Both the position numbers and the translations under genes were made by a program. Below the pieces are notes generated by a model, which saw nothing but the letters and a program-made list of their open reading frames with translations, searched no databases and had not been told where the DNA came from. A DNA stretch of 64,000 nucleotides from Candidatus Schekmanbacteria bacterium (GTDB lineage: Bacteria > Schekmanbacteria > GWA2-38-11 > J061), in NCBI GenBank assembly GCA_016219965.1, contig JACRJM010000010.1, positions 1 to 64,000 of the forward strand, in the 5' to 3' direction. This document shows, in pieces, positions 34,169 through 42,135 of the stretch (position 1 is its first letter; each line of letters opens with the position of its first letter).

Positions 34169-34678
34169 CTAAAGAACGTACCCTCTCGTCCTCACTTCTT
34201 TCAATCGCACAAAATAAATATGCAAACCTGTACCTATCATAAGCGCTGATATAAAAACAGGGAGAATTACAGGCGCCACCCATGGAAAAGGGACAAGGAA
34301 GAGAACGTCTATATCAAACAGATTTGACGGCCAGCCATTGATGACCCAGAGAAAAACATAATAGAATATATCCCATGTCGCAAAGGATATGCAAAAAGCC
34401 GCAAAGCGCTCAAGCAGGCTGTTTCCGGCAAGTATGCTGAGAGTGACAAGCATTAGGATCGTAAACATCTCCCTTACCTGCTCGATCCGATAGACATTGT
34501 ATTTTTCCATAAACCGTACAAACTCATCAACAGTGCCGAAAGTCGTCTCATCAAAGGGAGGAAGTATCCTCCTCAGATAAACCACGATCATTGCCTCCAC
34601 ATTGCCAAAGCCTATCCCGAAAAGGAAAAGCATTGCCACTTTTGCAACCGGCCCGTTAGGTCTTTCCTTTGCCATCAT
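34169..34678 (-). CDS. Small integral membrane protein, unknown function
   Basis: 169 residues with four likely membrane segments: about 12-30 (VAKVAMLFLFGIGFGNVEA), 68-85 (FTILMLVTLSILAG), 92-112 (FCISFATWDIFYYVFLWVI) and 130-155 (WVAPVILPVFISALMIGTGL). It has no signature I recognise. GGAGAAAG precedes the start. It is between the UMF1-type transporter (38 bases) and the barrel protein (32 bases), so it is probably part of the same function. Confidence 0.6.
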   Translation of the reverse strand: MMAKERPNGPVAKVAMLFLFGIGFGNVEAMIVVYLRRILPPFDETTFGTVDEFVRFMEKYNVYRIEQVREMFTILMLVTLSILAGNSLLERFAAFCISFATWDIFYYVFLWVINGWPSNLFDIDVLFLVPFPWVAPVILPVFISALMIGTGLHIYFVRLKEVRTRGYVL

Positions 34679-34716
34679 ATCTTTCTCCTAATTTTTTTAA
34701 ACCGGAAAAAGTATCG

Positions 34717-35982
34717 TTATTGGACTGAATCAGCCTCAGGTTCTTTGACGGTTAACATTATAGCCATCCCTGATACAAAAAGAACCAGCATTGAAAGTAT
34801 AGCCTTTCTCTGGTCTCCAGTAAATGATGATATGAAACCGAACATCAATGGGCCAAGAATTGAAGAAAATTTGGCATAAAGGGAATAGAAACCGAAAAAC
34901 TCCGCACTCCTCCCCGGAGGCACGGAAAGCCCCATAAAAGTCCTGCTTGCAGACTGGCATGCACCCATGACAACACCGCACATAATGCCTATGGCAAAAA
35001 ATGTCTGATGGCTCGTGACAAAGTAGGTGCAGGTAACAAGTATGCACCACACCAAAACACAAAAGATGATTACCTTCTTTGCTCCGAGCCTGTCAGTCAG
35101 CAATCCAAGCGTGAAAGCACCGAGCATGGCGCTTAACTGAATGGCAAGGAAAAAAACTATAAGTTCCTTCATTGTAAAGCCAAGCGTGTGCGATGCATAT
35201 ATGGAGCTGAAAAATATCACTGTTGCTATGCCATCGTTATAAAGAAAAAAAGCTATCAGGAACCGCGCAAGATTTGAATATTTCTTTATGTCCCTTATTG
35301 TGCCAAACACGCGCGCGAGCGGAGAAGTAACAGATCCCGTTATTTTTTCACCTGCTTTTTCTTTCCTGTCATCAAGTTTTAAAAAGAAAATAACAGGAAC
35401 CATGAATATGAGATAAAACACCCCTGTCAGAATGAATACAAACCTTAGATTCCACAAATTGTTTTCTTCCATACCTCCTTTGAGAAAAGGATAGAACATA
35501 AGAAGGAAAATAAGTGCGCCTCCGTAGCCTGCTGCCCAACCAGCGCCTGAAACACTCCCCATGTTCTCCTTAGTTGAGACATCAGGGAGAAGTGAATTAT
35601 AGAAAGTGTAGCTTAAATTAAAAGCTATGTTGGCTAAGATAAAAAGAATACTGCCAAGCAGTATCTCGCCTCTGCCGGGTATGGCAAGGGTGATGGTGAG
35701 AAGCGCAGCCGCACCCCCTGTTACTGCAAGAAACGCTTTCCGTCTTCCGCTTAAATCAGCAGCAGCACCAAGCAAAGGCGATGCAATCGCCACCACAATC
35801 ATCGAAACGCCGGTACTTACCCCCCATACAAGATCTGAAAAATCAGAGCCTCCGGCAATTATCTCTTTAAAATAAACAGCATAAAGAAGGGTGACAATGA
35901 CAAGAGAAAAAATAGTACCCGAGATATCGTAAGCAATCCATGAAAGGAGGTTTGTCTTCTGCTGCCTTGATCCGGAAATCAC
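34717..35982 (-). CDS. MFS transporter, UMF1 / Atg22-like family
   Basis: 421 residues from GTG 35982, with about 12 membrane segments. The start NLLSWIAYDISGTIFSLVIV matches the W-x-x-YD-x-A/S opening of UMF1 transporters. ASPLLGAAADLSGRRKAFLA is the MFS loop 2-3 motif. ACQSASRTFMGLSVPPGRSA and EFFGFYSLYAKFSSILGPLM are typical of the late UMF1 region. The substrate is unknown; yeast Atg22 exports amino acids. It starts 9 bases after the flavoprotein gene. Confidence 0.85.
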   Translation of the reverse strand: MISGSRQQKTNLLSWIAYDISGTIFSLVIVTLLYAVYFKEIIAGGSDFSDLVWGVSTGVSMIVVAIASPLLGAAADLSGRRKAFLAVTGGAAALLTITLAIPGRGEILLGSILFILANIAFNLSYTFYNSLLPDVSTKENMGSVSGAGWAAGYGGALIFLLMFYPFLKGGMEENNLWNLRFVFILTGVFYLIFMVPVIFFLKLDDRKEKAGEKITGSVTSPLARVFGTIRDIKKYSNLARFLIAFFLYNDGIATVIFFSSIYASHTLGFTMKELIVFFLAIQLSAMLGAFTLGLLTDRLGAKKVIIFCVLVWCILVTCTYFVTSHQTFFAIGIMCGVVMGACQSASRTFMGLSVPPGRSAEFFGFYSLYAKFSSILGPLMFGFISSFTGDQRKAILSMLVLFVSGMAIMLTVKEPEADSVQ

Positions 35983-35991
35983 CGGGATTTT

Positions 35992-37293
35992 TCAGGTATG
36001 GAGCAGAGAGTCTGCCGCCGCCCCTTTGAATCTATCTATACCGGCAGCTATTTCAGGGCGTTCCTGCTTTATCCGGTTATAATGCTGGGCAAAGCCATTG
36101 AACATAACATCAGCACAGGTGCAGTGATTTATATAGCCCGGCACAGTGAAATCGTGCTCCAGAGAAAAAAGATAATCGAGCTGTTCATCGGTGAATGTAT
36201 GTATTGCATATGTCCTTGCAGTGGCCTCGATAACACCCGGATGATTGAACTCAAAACAGCGCTGCCAGAACTCGTTGTATCTTTCGAGGTTTGGCTCATT
36301 CCCGGCTAGGCATGACGCCGCAAGTTTTGATGCATAATGCCCGCACATGAGCGCACCCTGGTTTTCCACTTCCTGGAAACTTGCCGCATCACCAAGTATC
36401 ACGATGTTCCCGTCAGCAGGATGCTGCAAAGGAGAATAAAAACTCATTGCACAGCCGATCTCTTCAAGTATCTTCGCATCTCCAAACCAGTCTTTGACAG
36501 GTCCTTCCTTTATGAAGGCATTCAACCGTTCCTTCGGATTTATATCCATTCCGGTAGGGACACCGAAAGTAACTTCCCAGACCTTATTATCCCTTCCGAA
36601 TTTTTCCATCCTTTTAGGCACCATGTAGAATTGACCGGCAGGGGTATATCTTTTACCAATGAATGCAGCAAAAGCATCTTCGTAAGGAAAATTAACACCT
36701 TCCATAAGATAGGAAAGAGCAAGCCCCTTGGTAAAAAGTTTTCTTTCTTTATTAAGCCCCATCCTGTTTACTACATTGGAGGTCACACCATCGGCGACAA
36801 AGGCAAACTTTGCCGTCAGATCCTTTTCACCGGACTTATCTTTTACTTTAACCCTTACTCCACCTTTTATTTCCTCAGCGATTATCGCAACCGTGGAGTG
36901 CCTTATGTCAGCCCCTTTAGAGCTTACTTCTTTCAAGATGCCTTTAAGGAGAGTTTCCTTATCGATTACTTTTGCAGCAAGACCGTTTCCGGCAAATATC
37001 CTGAAAGGATGGCCTTCGGGGGAAAATCTGATGCTTCCTGGAAGGTCAACATACTCGCCGGTATAATCAACGCTGAAAGCAGTATTTTTAAATTCTATTT
37101 TTTTATCTTCCGTTGTTATGAACTCGTCATGATAGCCTGGTTCAAGAAGGAGCATTGAACAGCATGGTTTTACATAGTGGGCCGCATTTTTCTTTTTCTC
37201 GATCAGTATTACTCTCAAACCTTCGTCAAGCGCGGTCCTCGCTGCCATAAGTCCGGCAGGACCTCCTCCTATTATTATTATATCGCTGTCCAT
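35992..37293 (-). CDS. Geranylgeranyl-reductase-family FAD flavoprotein, paralogue 1
   Basis: 433 residues. The FAD-binding GGGPAGL lies at about 8-14 of a Rossmann start, the family FADs-binding Asp is in ILGDAASFQEVENQG (about 300-315), and AKFAFVADGVTSNV is the central motif. The CC pair in KPCCSMLLLEPGYH is also present in paralogue 2 at 57712-59016, as are FQEVENQGALMCG and FWQRCFEFN. These shared stretches define a distinct subfamily. It probably reduces or oxidises an isoprenoid or other lipid. It follows the acidic zinc-ribbon gene by 16 bases and leads into a transporter. Confidence 0.85.
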   Translation of the reverse strand: MDSDIIIIGGGPAGLMAARTALDEGLRVILIEKKKNAAHYVKPCCSMLLLEPGYHDEFITTEDKKIEFKNTAFSVDYTGEYVDLPGSIRFSPEGHPFRIFAGNGLAAKVIDKETLLKGILKEVSSKGADIRHSTVAIIAEEIKGGVRVKVKDKSGEKDLTAKFAFVADGVTSNVVNRMGLNKERKLFTKGLALSYLMEGVNFPYEDAFAAFIGKRYTPAGQFYMVPKRMEKFGRDNKVWEVTFGVPTGMDINPKERLNAFIKEGPVKDWFGDAKILEEIGCAMSFYSPLQHPADGNIVILGDAASFQEVENQGALMCGHYASKLAASCLAGNEPNLERYNEFWQRCFEFNHPGVIEATARTYAIHTFTDEQLDYLFSLEHDFTVPGYINHCTCADVMFNGFAQHYNRIKQERPEIAAGIDRFKGAAADSLLHT

Positions 37294-37309
37294 ATCCGTT
37301 CCCGGTTAA

Positions 37310-37612
37310 TCACATATTCTCATCTTCATCTTCAAATTCTTCTATATCCTCGTCTGCGTAGTCCTCGTCATCATCGGAATAGATATCATCCATGTCGTCG
37401 TCGAATTCTTCTGCATCGTCAAAACCTTCAATTTCCTCTTCAAACTCCTCTTCCTCTTCTGCTTCCTCATCTACGTCCTCTTCATCTTCCGCAACTTCCT
37501 CGTCAGCTTCAATCTCTTCAATATCCTCGCTGTTGCAGAACGGACAGGCAAGTGCGTCTTCGTTATCCTCAAGGTAAAACTCTTTGGAACAGTCAAGGCA
37601 GTAAAAGTTCAT
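37310..37612 (-). CDS. Zinc-ribbon protein with long acidic tail
   Basis: 100 residues. The N-terminus has two CxxC pairs (CLDCSKEF at 5-12 and CPFCNSED at 23-30) that would bind one metal ion, as in rubredoxin-like zinc ribbons. From about residue 30 to the end the sequence is nearly all Glu and Asp, with no basic residue, and is likely disordered. GGGAGGAT precedes ATG 37612. First gene of the run that continues into the flavoprotein, transporter and aro genes. Homologues with acidic tails are known as small regulatory or nucleic-acid-mimicking proteins, but nothing specific can be claimed. Confidence 0.7.
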   Translation of the reverse strand: MNFYCLDCSKEFYLEDNEDALACPFCNSEDIEEIEADEEVAEDEEDVDEEAEEEEEFEEEIEGFDDAEEFDDDMDDIYSDDDEDYADEDIEEFEDEDENM

Positions 37613-37693
37613 AGTTATTTATCCTCCCGATTTATTAAATTTGATTTTTTATTTAAAATTTTAAAAACAATCAGCAACTCATTCCTGCAATAG

Positions 37694-37722
37694 ATATCAC
37701 AAATAACTTTTATTTTTGTCAA
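37694..37722 (-). promoter_or_regulatory. Sigma70 promoter for the zinc-ribbon / flavoprotein / aro operon
   Basis: Minus strand: TTGACA (37722-37717), 17-base spacer, TGATAT (37699-37694), the -10 box being poor (3 of 6) but preceded by TG. It lies about 80 bases upstream of ATG 37612, just after the lpdA stop. Confidence 0.45.
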
Positions 37723-37734
37723 TAGCATTTTGCC

Positions 37735-39144
37735 CTATTTTTTAATCTGAGGAGGAAAATGGATTGCCTTTCCCGACACAGCAAGGGCCGCCTCCTTAAC
37801 TGCTTCCGAAAGCGTGGGATGGGCATGAATAGTCTCTCCAAGCCCGCCGGCAGTAACACCGCCCTTCATTGCGATGACAGCTTCTGCTATGAGTTCAGTT
37901 GCCTCAGCTCCTGCGATCAGGACACCGAGAATCTTTTCTCCGGCTGCGTCTGCTATTACCTTTACAAAACCGTCACGCTCTCCCATTGTCGCTGCTTTGC
38001 CTGATGCAGAGAATGGGAATTTCCCTATCTTCACCGGTATATTCCTTGCTGCTGCTTCGGTTTCAGTAAGCCCTGCACCGGCAATTTCAGGAATCGTGTA
38101 AACGCACCGCGGCACATGGTCGTATCTCATTTCCTCATTGCCGCCGCCTGCATTGTCAACTGCAACAATAGCCTCTTCCATGGCAACATGGGCAAGCATG
38201 ATGCCTCCGATGGCATCTCCTGCCGCATATATACCCGGCACAGATGTCTCCATTTTCCCATTCACTTTTATGGCGCCCTTCTGTGCCTCGATGCCAAGCG
38301 TCTCTATCCCGAGGTCCGATGTGTTTGGAACCCGTCCAACTCCCATAAGAACAAGGTTTGATTCTATCTTTTTATCCACGCCATCCTGTGCAGTAAAAAT
38401 CGTTACACATCCGCCGTCTGATTTTTCAATTGATTTGACTCGTGCACCTGTATTTATTTTTATTCCATTTCTTTTAAGCGCAGTTTCAAGCACTGCTGAC
38501 GCATCAGCATCCTCCTGAGCAACAATGCGGGGAAGCATTTCTATTATCTCAACATCAGTGCCTATGCCATTAAAGATATAGGCCATCTCGACGCCTATCA
38601 CGCCGCCGCCGATTATCACCATTTTTTCCGGACGCTCTTCAAGCTCAAATGCATAATCGCTGTCGATCACGCATTCCATATCGCTTCCCGGAATTTTAAG
38701 TGCAGCAGGTTTTGAACCTGATGCGATTATAATCTTATCTGCCGTCACCTGCTGTTTCCCTTCAGGCGTTGTGACAGAAAGGGTGGTTTTATTTTCAAAC
38801 CTTGCAACGCCCTTGATCACATCAACACCATTCGCCTTTAAAAGAGCCTTGACTCCGGAAACGAGTGTTTTTACAACTGTGTCTTTTCTTCCCATCAGCT
38901 TTTTGAAATCCACTGTCGGCTGGGAGAATTCTATCCCATACATAGAGGCTTTCTTTGCAAGAGAAATTATCTCCGCTGCCTTGATCAGAGTCTTTGAAGG
39001 AATGCAGCCTCTGTTTAGACAGGTGCCGCCTACTTCATCTCCCTCTATCAATGCAATCTTTTTCCCGCTCTGTGCCCCTCTTATGGCAGCCACATATCCT
39101 CCAGGCCCGCCGCCTATAATCGCAATCTCATAATTTCCAGACAT
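37735..39144 (-). CDS. lpdA: Dihydrolipoyl dehydrogenase
   Basis: 469 residues from ATG 39144, which has GGAG 6 bases upstream and begins the fold (MSGNYEIAIIGGGPGGYVAA). A GTG 45 bases upstream is in frame but unsupported. E3 subunit of 2-oxoacid dehydrogenase or glycine cleavage complexes: it reoxidises dihydrolipoamide with NAD. The redox disulfide is in GGTCLNRGCIPSK; the NAD motif is GGGVIGVEMAYIF; the C-terminal catalytic pair is in HAHPTLSE. No other complex subunit is in the window. Confidence 0.94.
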   Translation of the reverse strand: MSGNYEIAIIGGGPGGYVAAIRGAQSGKKIALIEGDEVGGTCLNRGCIPSKTLIKAAEIISLAKKASMYGIEFSQPTVDFKKLMGRKDTVVKTLVSGVKALLKANGVDVIKGVARFENKTTLSVTTPEGKQQVTADKIIIASGSKPAALKIPGSDMECVIDSDYAFELEERPEKMVIIGGGVIGVEMAYIFNGIGTDVEIIEMLPRIVAQEDADASAVLETALKRNGIKINTGARVKSIEKSDGGCVTIFTAQDGVDKKIESNLVLMGVGRVPNTSDLGIETLGIEAQKGAIKVNGKMETSVPGIYAAGDAIGGIMLAHVAMEEAIVAVDNAGGGNEEMRYDHVPRCVYTIPEIAGAGLTETEAAARNIPVKIGKFPFSASGKAATMGERDGFVKVIADAAGEKILGVLIAGAEATELIAEAVIAMKGGVTAGGLGETIHAHPTLSEAVKEAALAVSGKAIHFPPQIKK

Positions 39145-39248
39145 ATTATTCTCCGTAACGTCAATATCCGCTGCATCGCAGGTTTCCACCCGCTCATCTT
39201 ACTCGCACTCACACTCGCAAAAAAGACCTAATATTTTCCATATTAATT

Positions 39249-39312
39249 TGTCAACAGGAAAAGTTATAAAAACTCATTACTCCTTGACTCCGTGTCTTTT
39301 AGTTCTTAACAT
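39249..39312. promoter_or_regulatory. Divergent promoter region between lpdA and ispH
   Basis: For ispH on the plus strand: TTGACT (39284-39289), 17-base spacer, TAACAT (39307-39312), giving a start about 15 bases before the ATG. For lpdA on the minus strand: a perfect TTGACA (39254-39249) with no good -10 box. The plus-strand one is the better supported. Confidence 0.5.
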
Positions 39313-39333
39313 CAGAAAAAAGATGGAGAAAAA

Positions 39334-40230
39334 ATGGCATTGATTATCAAACGCGCAAAGTTTCTCGGGTTCTGCGAAGGTGTGAAAAGAGCAATAGACC
39401 TCACCGAACAGGCGCTTTCCAACCAATCACTCAAAAAGCAGAAAAGCAATATCACTGTTGTTGGAGAACTGATCCATAACAAGCAGGTAGTGTCGGAGCT
39501 CCAGAACCGCGGGCTTCAAATAGTGAGTTCAGTGGAAGAGGTAAAACCCGGGTCAACTCTCATCGTAAGATCCCACGGTATGCCGAAAGCCCACATAGAC
39601 AAGGCAAAGAAGAAAGGGATAGAAATAATCGATGCCACCTGTGTAAAAGTGAAGAGGCTTCATAACATCACAAGGATATTGGTTGAGCAGGGATATGACG
39701 TAGTCCTTGTAGGAGATCATAATCACGCAGAGGTGGAAGCTATCGTTGAAAGCGTACAGGACAACATAACTGTAGTTTCAACCCCGGAAGAGCTTAAAGA
39801 CAAAAAATTCTCAAAAAAGATAGGCGTCATAGCACAGACAACTCAGAGCGAGCAGAACTTCATCGATGTCGTCACAAACCTCTTAAAAATCTCGCGGGAG
39901 ATGAAGATATACAATACAATCTGCAATGCCAGCATACTGAGACAGAATGCCGCGGCATCGCTTAGCCGGGAAGTGGATTTAATGGTAGTGATTGGAGGAA
40001 AACACAGCGCCAACACAAATAGGCTTGCGGAGATTTGCAGGAAGAATGTCGAGACTATCCATATAGAAACCGGAGATGAGATATTGCCGGAGAATATCAA
40101 AGGTAAAAAATCAATAGGTATCACCGCAGGCGCATCAACGCCGAGCTGGATTGTTGATAAGGTTGAAGAAAAAATAAGGAAGCTTTCCGGAAGTCATAAC
40201 CCCTCTAAAAAAGTGAAAAACACATTATGA
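39334..40230 (+). CDS. ispH: 4-hydroxy-3-methylbut-2-enyl diphosphate reductase
   Basis: 298 residues. Last step of the MEP isoprenoid pathway, making IPP and DMAPP with a 4Fe-4S cluster. The three cluster cysteines are visible in GFCEGVKRA (about 13), DATCVKV (about 106) and TICNAS (about 202). RSHGMPKAHID, the catalytic Glu of TTQSEQNF, and GGKHSANTNRL are family motifs. It has a promoter of its own and shares four bases with yggT downstream (ATGA). Confidence 0.96.
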   Translation: MALIIKRAKFLGFCEGVKRAIDLTEQALSNQSLKKQKSNITVVGELIHNKQVVSELQNRGLQIVSSVEEVKPGSTLIVRSHGMPKAHIDKAKKKGIEIIDATCVKVKRLHNITRILVEQGYDVVLVGDHNHAEVEAIVESVQDNITVVSTPEELKDKKFSKKIGVIAQTTQSEQNFIDVVTNLLKISREMKIYNTICNASILRQNAAASLSREVDLMVVIGGKHSANTNRLAEICRKNVETIHIETGDEILPENIKGKKSIGITAGASTPSWIVDKVEEKIRKLSGSHNPSKKVKNTL

Positions 40231-40466
40231 AATTTCTAATTTTCCTTCTTGAACTCTACAGTTATCTCATCCTCGCTGAGGTGGTTCTTTCATGGATAGG
40301 GCCGCAGGCTTCCAACCAATTTACAGATTTTATCCAGAAGGCTACTGAACCGGTCCTCGGCACACTAAGGAAAGTCATCCCTCCCATTGGAAATATTGAC
40401 CTTTCACCTTTTGTGGCTTTCATATTAATCCGGTTCTTAATGAGGGTGCTGTCAGATATCGGGTAG
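40227..40466 (+). CDS. YggT family membrane protein
   Basis: 79 residues with two membrane segments, about 2-22 (FLIFLLELYSYLILAEVVLS) and 55-75. ATEPVLGTLRKVIPPIGNID is the YggT-family core, and SPFVAFILIRFL follows. The start overlaps the ispH stop by 4 bases, so the two are coupled. Function unproven; homologues have been linked to osmotic tolerance and to cell division gene clusters. Confidence 0.85.
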   Translation: MKFLIFLLELYSYLILAEVVLSWIGPQASNQFTDFIQKATEPVLGTLRKVIPPIGNIDLSPFVAFILIRFLMRVLSDIG

Positions 40467-40468
40467 GA

Positions 40469-40520
40469 GTAGAGTCTGTAAAAATATTTGTAGAATCTGT
40501 GAAAATATTTGTAGGGTCTG
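40469..40520. repeat. 21-bp tandem repeat, two and a half copies
   Basis: GTAGAGTCTGTAAAAATATT (40469-40488) plus one T, then GTAGAATCTGTGAAAATATT (40490-40509) plus one T, then GTAGGGTCTG as a partial third copy, which runs into the hairpin at 40516. Confidence 0.8.
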
Positions 40521-40537
40521 CTCCCCGAGCAGACTTT
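40516..40537 (+). terminator. Hairpin, probable terminator of ispH-yggT
   Basis: Perfect 8-bp stem GTCTGCTC / GAGCAGAC (40516-40523 and 40527-40534), CCC loop, then TTT. The U tract is short, so its strength is uncertain. It lies 50 bases after the yggT stop. Confidence 0.5.
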
Positions 40538-40584
40538 CCATATATGATGATTATGGCTATTGCACTCGCTGATAGCAGCTTCAG

Positions 40585-41313
40585 CTATTTCTGTTTCTCA
40601 AACCATCCTATCAGATTCACAAGAGAGCATACTGCCAGGTCATAAATCCCTTTGCCGAAAGCTTCATTTGCGCCGGCAGGGTCTCCCATGACACCTGATG
40701 GAAAATATTTCTGCGCATCAGATATTATTAAAGGATCAGGAAATTGCGGGTCAGATTTACCAGGAATCTTGTTTTTCTTAACAAGCCCGCCTTCAAGGTA
40801 AAGCATGCAGGCGGTCTCGATGAACCCGGCATGTTTGTCTCCGCGCGGCACTTTTGAAAGCACAGTATTACTTTTGTCTGCAAGGACAAGGTCTGCAATT
40901 GACGCGACAACTACTTTCATTTTTGAGTTTCTTGCAAATTCTTTTGCCGCCACACGCATGGCTGCCATATGGTCTGAGCCTGCATGACCGGATATAAGCA
41001 TTGTCTTTTTAACATTGTTCCGTTCAAGCTCTGAAAGAATCTCTCCGGCAAAGCTCTTAAGGAGGTCAAATGAGATTGTAAGTGTGCCCGGAAAATTTCT
41101 CGTTGAACTGCAAAGCCCATAGGCAATCGATGGAGCCACAAGGAATTTTTTTTCGCTCAACGCACCTTCGATTATCTGCTCTATCTGAATCGTATCTGTG
41201 CCGAGAGGGAGATGCGCCCCATGCTCTTCGGTAGCGCCAAATGGGACAAGAACCATTCTTCCCTTCCTGACCTCGGACTCGAAATCTTTCATCGTTATAC
41301 GGTCTATGTACAT
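40585..41313 (-). CDS. Creatininase family metal-dependent amidohydrolase
   Basis: 242 residues. Family metal ligands are visible: Glu of GATEEHGAHLPLGTD (with the following His and Asp; about 26-40), GHAGSDH (about 111-117) and the Glu of HAGFIETACML. The family hydrolyses cyclic amides (creatinine, FAPy in archaeal riboflavin synthesis) and includes the mycofactocin peptidase MftE. No mycofactocin genes are nearby, so the substrate is unknown. AGGGGCG precedes the ATG. Single gene, facing the ispH-yggT terminator. Confidence 0.88.
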   Translation of the reverse strand: MYIDRITMKDFESEVRKGRMVLVPFGATEEHGAHLPLGTDTIQIEQIIEGALSEKKFLVAPSIAYGLCSSTRNFPGTLTISFDLLKSFAGEILSELERNNVKKTMLISGHAGSDHMAAMRVAAKEFARNSKMKVVVASIADLVLADKSNTVLSKVPRGDKHAGFIETACMLYLEGGLVKKNKIPGKSDPQFPDPLIISDAQKYFPSGVMGDPAGANEAFGKGIYDLAVCSLVNLIGWFEKQK

Positions 41314-41384
41314 TTCACGCCCCTGATATAATTTTATTATCTTTTAATATCAGCTAACTATAAATTTCAAGAAATTAGTTTTGA

Positions 41385-41452
41385 AACCGGCTTGGCAGAT
41401 TCCGCGGCAGGCACCTGCTGTTCAGTGCCAGAGCGGGACTGACAAGCCGGTT
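41385..41452. repeat. Structured 68-bp dispersed repeat, copy A
   Basis: Bounded by a perfect 10-bp inverted repeat, AACCGGCTTG (41385-41394) / CAAGCCGGTT (41443-41452). Inside are a second stem (TTCCGC / GCGGGA) and a small hairpin (GCAGG / CCTGC). The 48 bases between the terminal arms differ from copy B (59085-59150) at only about seven positions. It lies between the divergent creatininase and thioesterase genes. It could be a MITE/REP-like element or a structured RNA. Confidence 0.75.
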
Positions 41453-41568
41453 GTTTATATTTTCCGGTTTTTTATATTTCAATGATAGCTTTGTTTTGAT
41501 AATTGACTTTGAAGGATTAAGATATAAAGTCATTCCTGACTTATCCAAAAAGCATGAAAGGAATTCTT

Positions 41569-42048
41569 ATGACTAAAATAACATCCAAATCTCCTGAAGA
41601 CTCCTATACTCAGATGGTCGAAGTGGTGCTCCCCAATGATACCAATCTTCTCGGCAATGTACTCGGAGGAAGGGTGATGCACTGGATAGATATTGCAGGT
41701 GCCATCACTGCACGAAGGCACAGCGGGAGAAGCGTTGTCACTGCCTCGATGGATGTGCTCACCTTCGAGCATCCTATAAAGCTCGGCGCAATTGCAATTC
41801 TGGAGGCAGCAGTAATTTACGTAGGCCGCACTTCAATGGATGTTGAGGTAAAAGTTTTCTCAGAAGACCATATAAAGGGGGAGCGCAAAAAAACCAGCAA
41901 TGCCTATCTCACATTCGTGGCGCTTGATGAGAAAGGCAAACCTGTCTCTGTTCCCAAGCTTTCACTTAAAACAGAGGAGCAGAAGAAAAAGTTCCGCGAA
42001 GCAGAGGAACGCCGCAACATCAGAAAAAAACTCAGAAACCATACTTAG
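41569..42048 (+). CDS. Acyl-CoA thioesterase, hot-dog fold (YciA-like)
   Basis: 159 residues from ATG 41569, chosen because AAAGGA lies 6 bases upstream; an ATG 15 bases earlier overlaps that site. The hot-dog motif GNVLGGRVMHWIDIAGAITA (about 30) has the family's N-x-x-GG; VTASMDVLTFEHPIKLG and TSNAYLTFVALDEKGKP are also typical. It hydrolyses acyl-CoA to free acid and CoA in the cytoplasm. Its last 25 residues are charged. Single gene, followed by a possible hairpin terminator. Confidence 0.9.
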   Translation: MTKITSKSPEDSYTQMVEVVLPNDTNLLGNVLGGRVMHWIDIAGAITARRHSGRSVVTASMDVLTFEHPIKLGAIAILEAAVIYVGRTSMDVEVKVFSEDHIKGERKKTSNAYLTFVALDEKGKPVSVPKLSLKTEEQKKKFREAEERRNIRKKLRNHT

Positions 42049-42056
42049 CAAATATC

Positions 42057-42120
42057 CAGAATAAATGTGAAGTACGTTTACATGACAAACTGGTTATTCT
42101 GATCGATTACACTTTTTTTT
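42057..42120 (+). terminator. Possible terminator between convergent thioesterase and hydrolase genes
   Basis: Arms CAGAATAA (42057-42064) and TTATTCTG (42094-42101) enclose an inner imperfect hairpin (ATGT..ACAT). A run of eight T follows 11 bases later (42113-42120). Weak, because the T run is displaced from the stem. Confidence 0.35.
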
Positions 42121-42135
42121 GAATTTGCCTGATAC

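Noticed and set aside
36337-37158. Open frame of 273 codons on the plus strand
   Set aside because: Antisense to the flavoprotein gene; no signal, domain or start site supports it.
37177-37614. Low-complexity plus-strand frames rich in Ser or in Arg/His
   Set aside because: They are the complement of the GAA/GAT-rich acidic tail of the zinc-ribbon gene and not coding.
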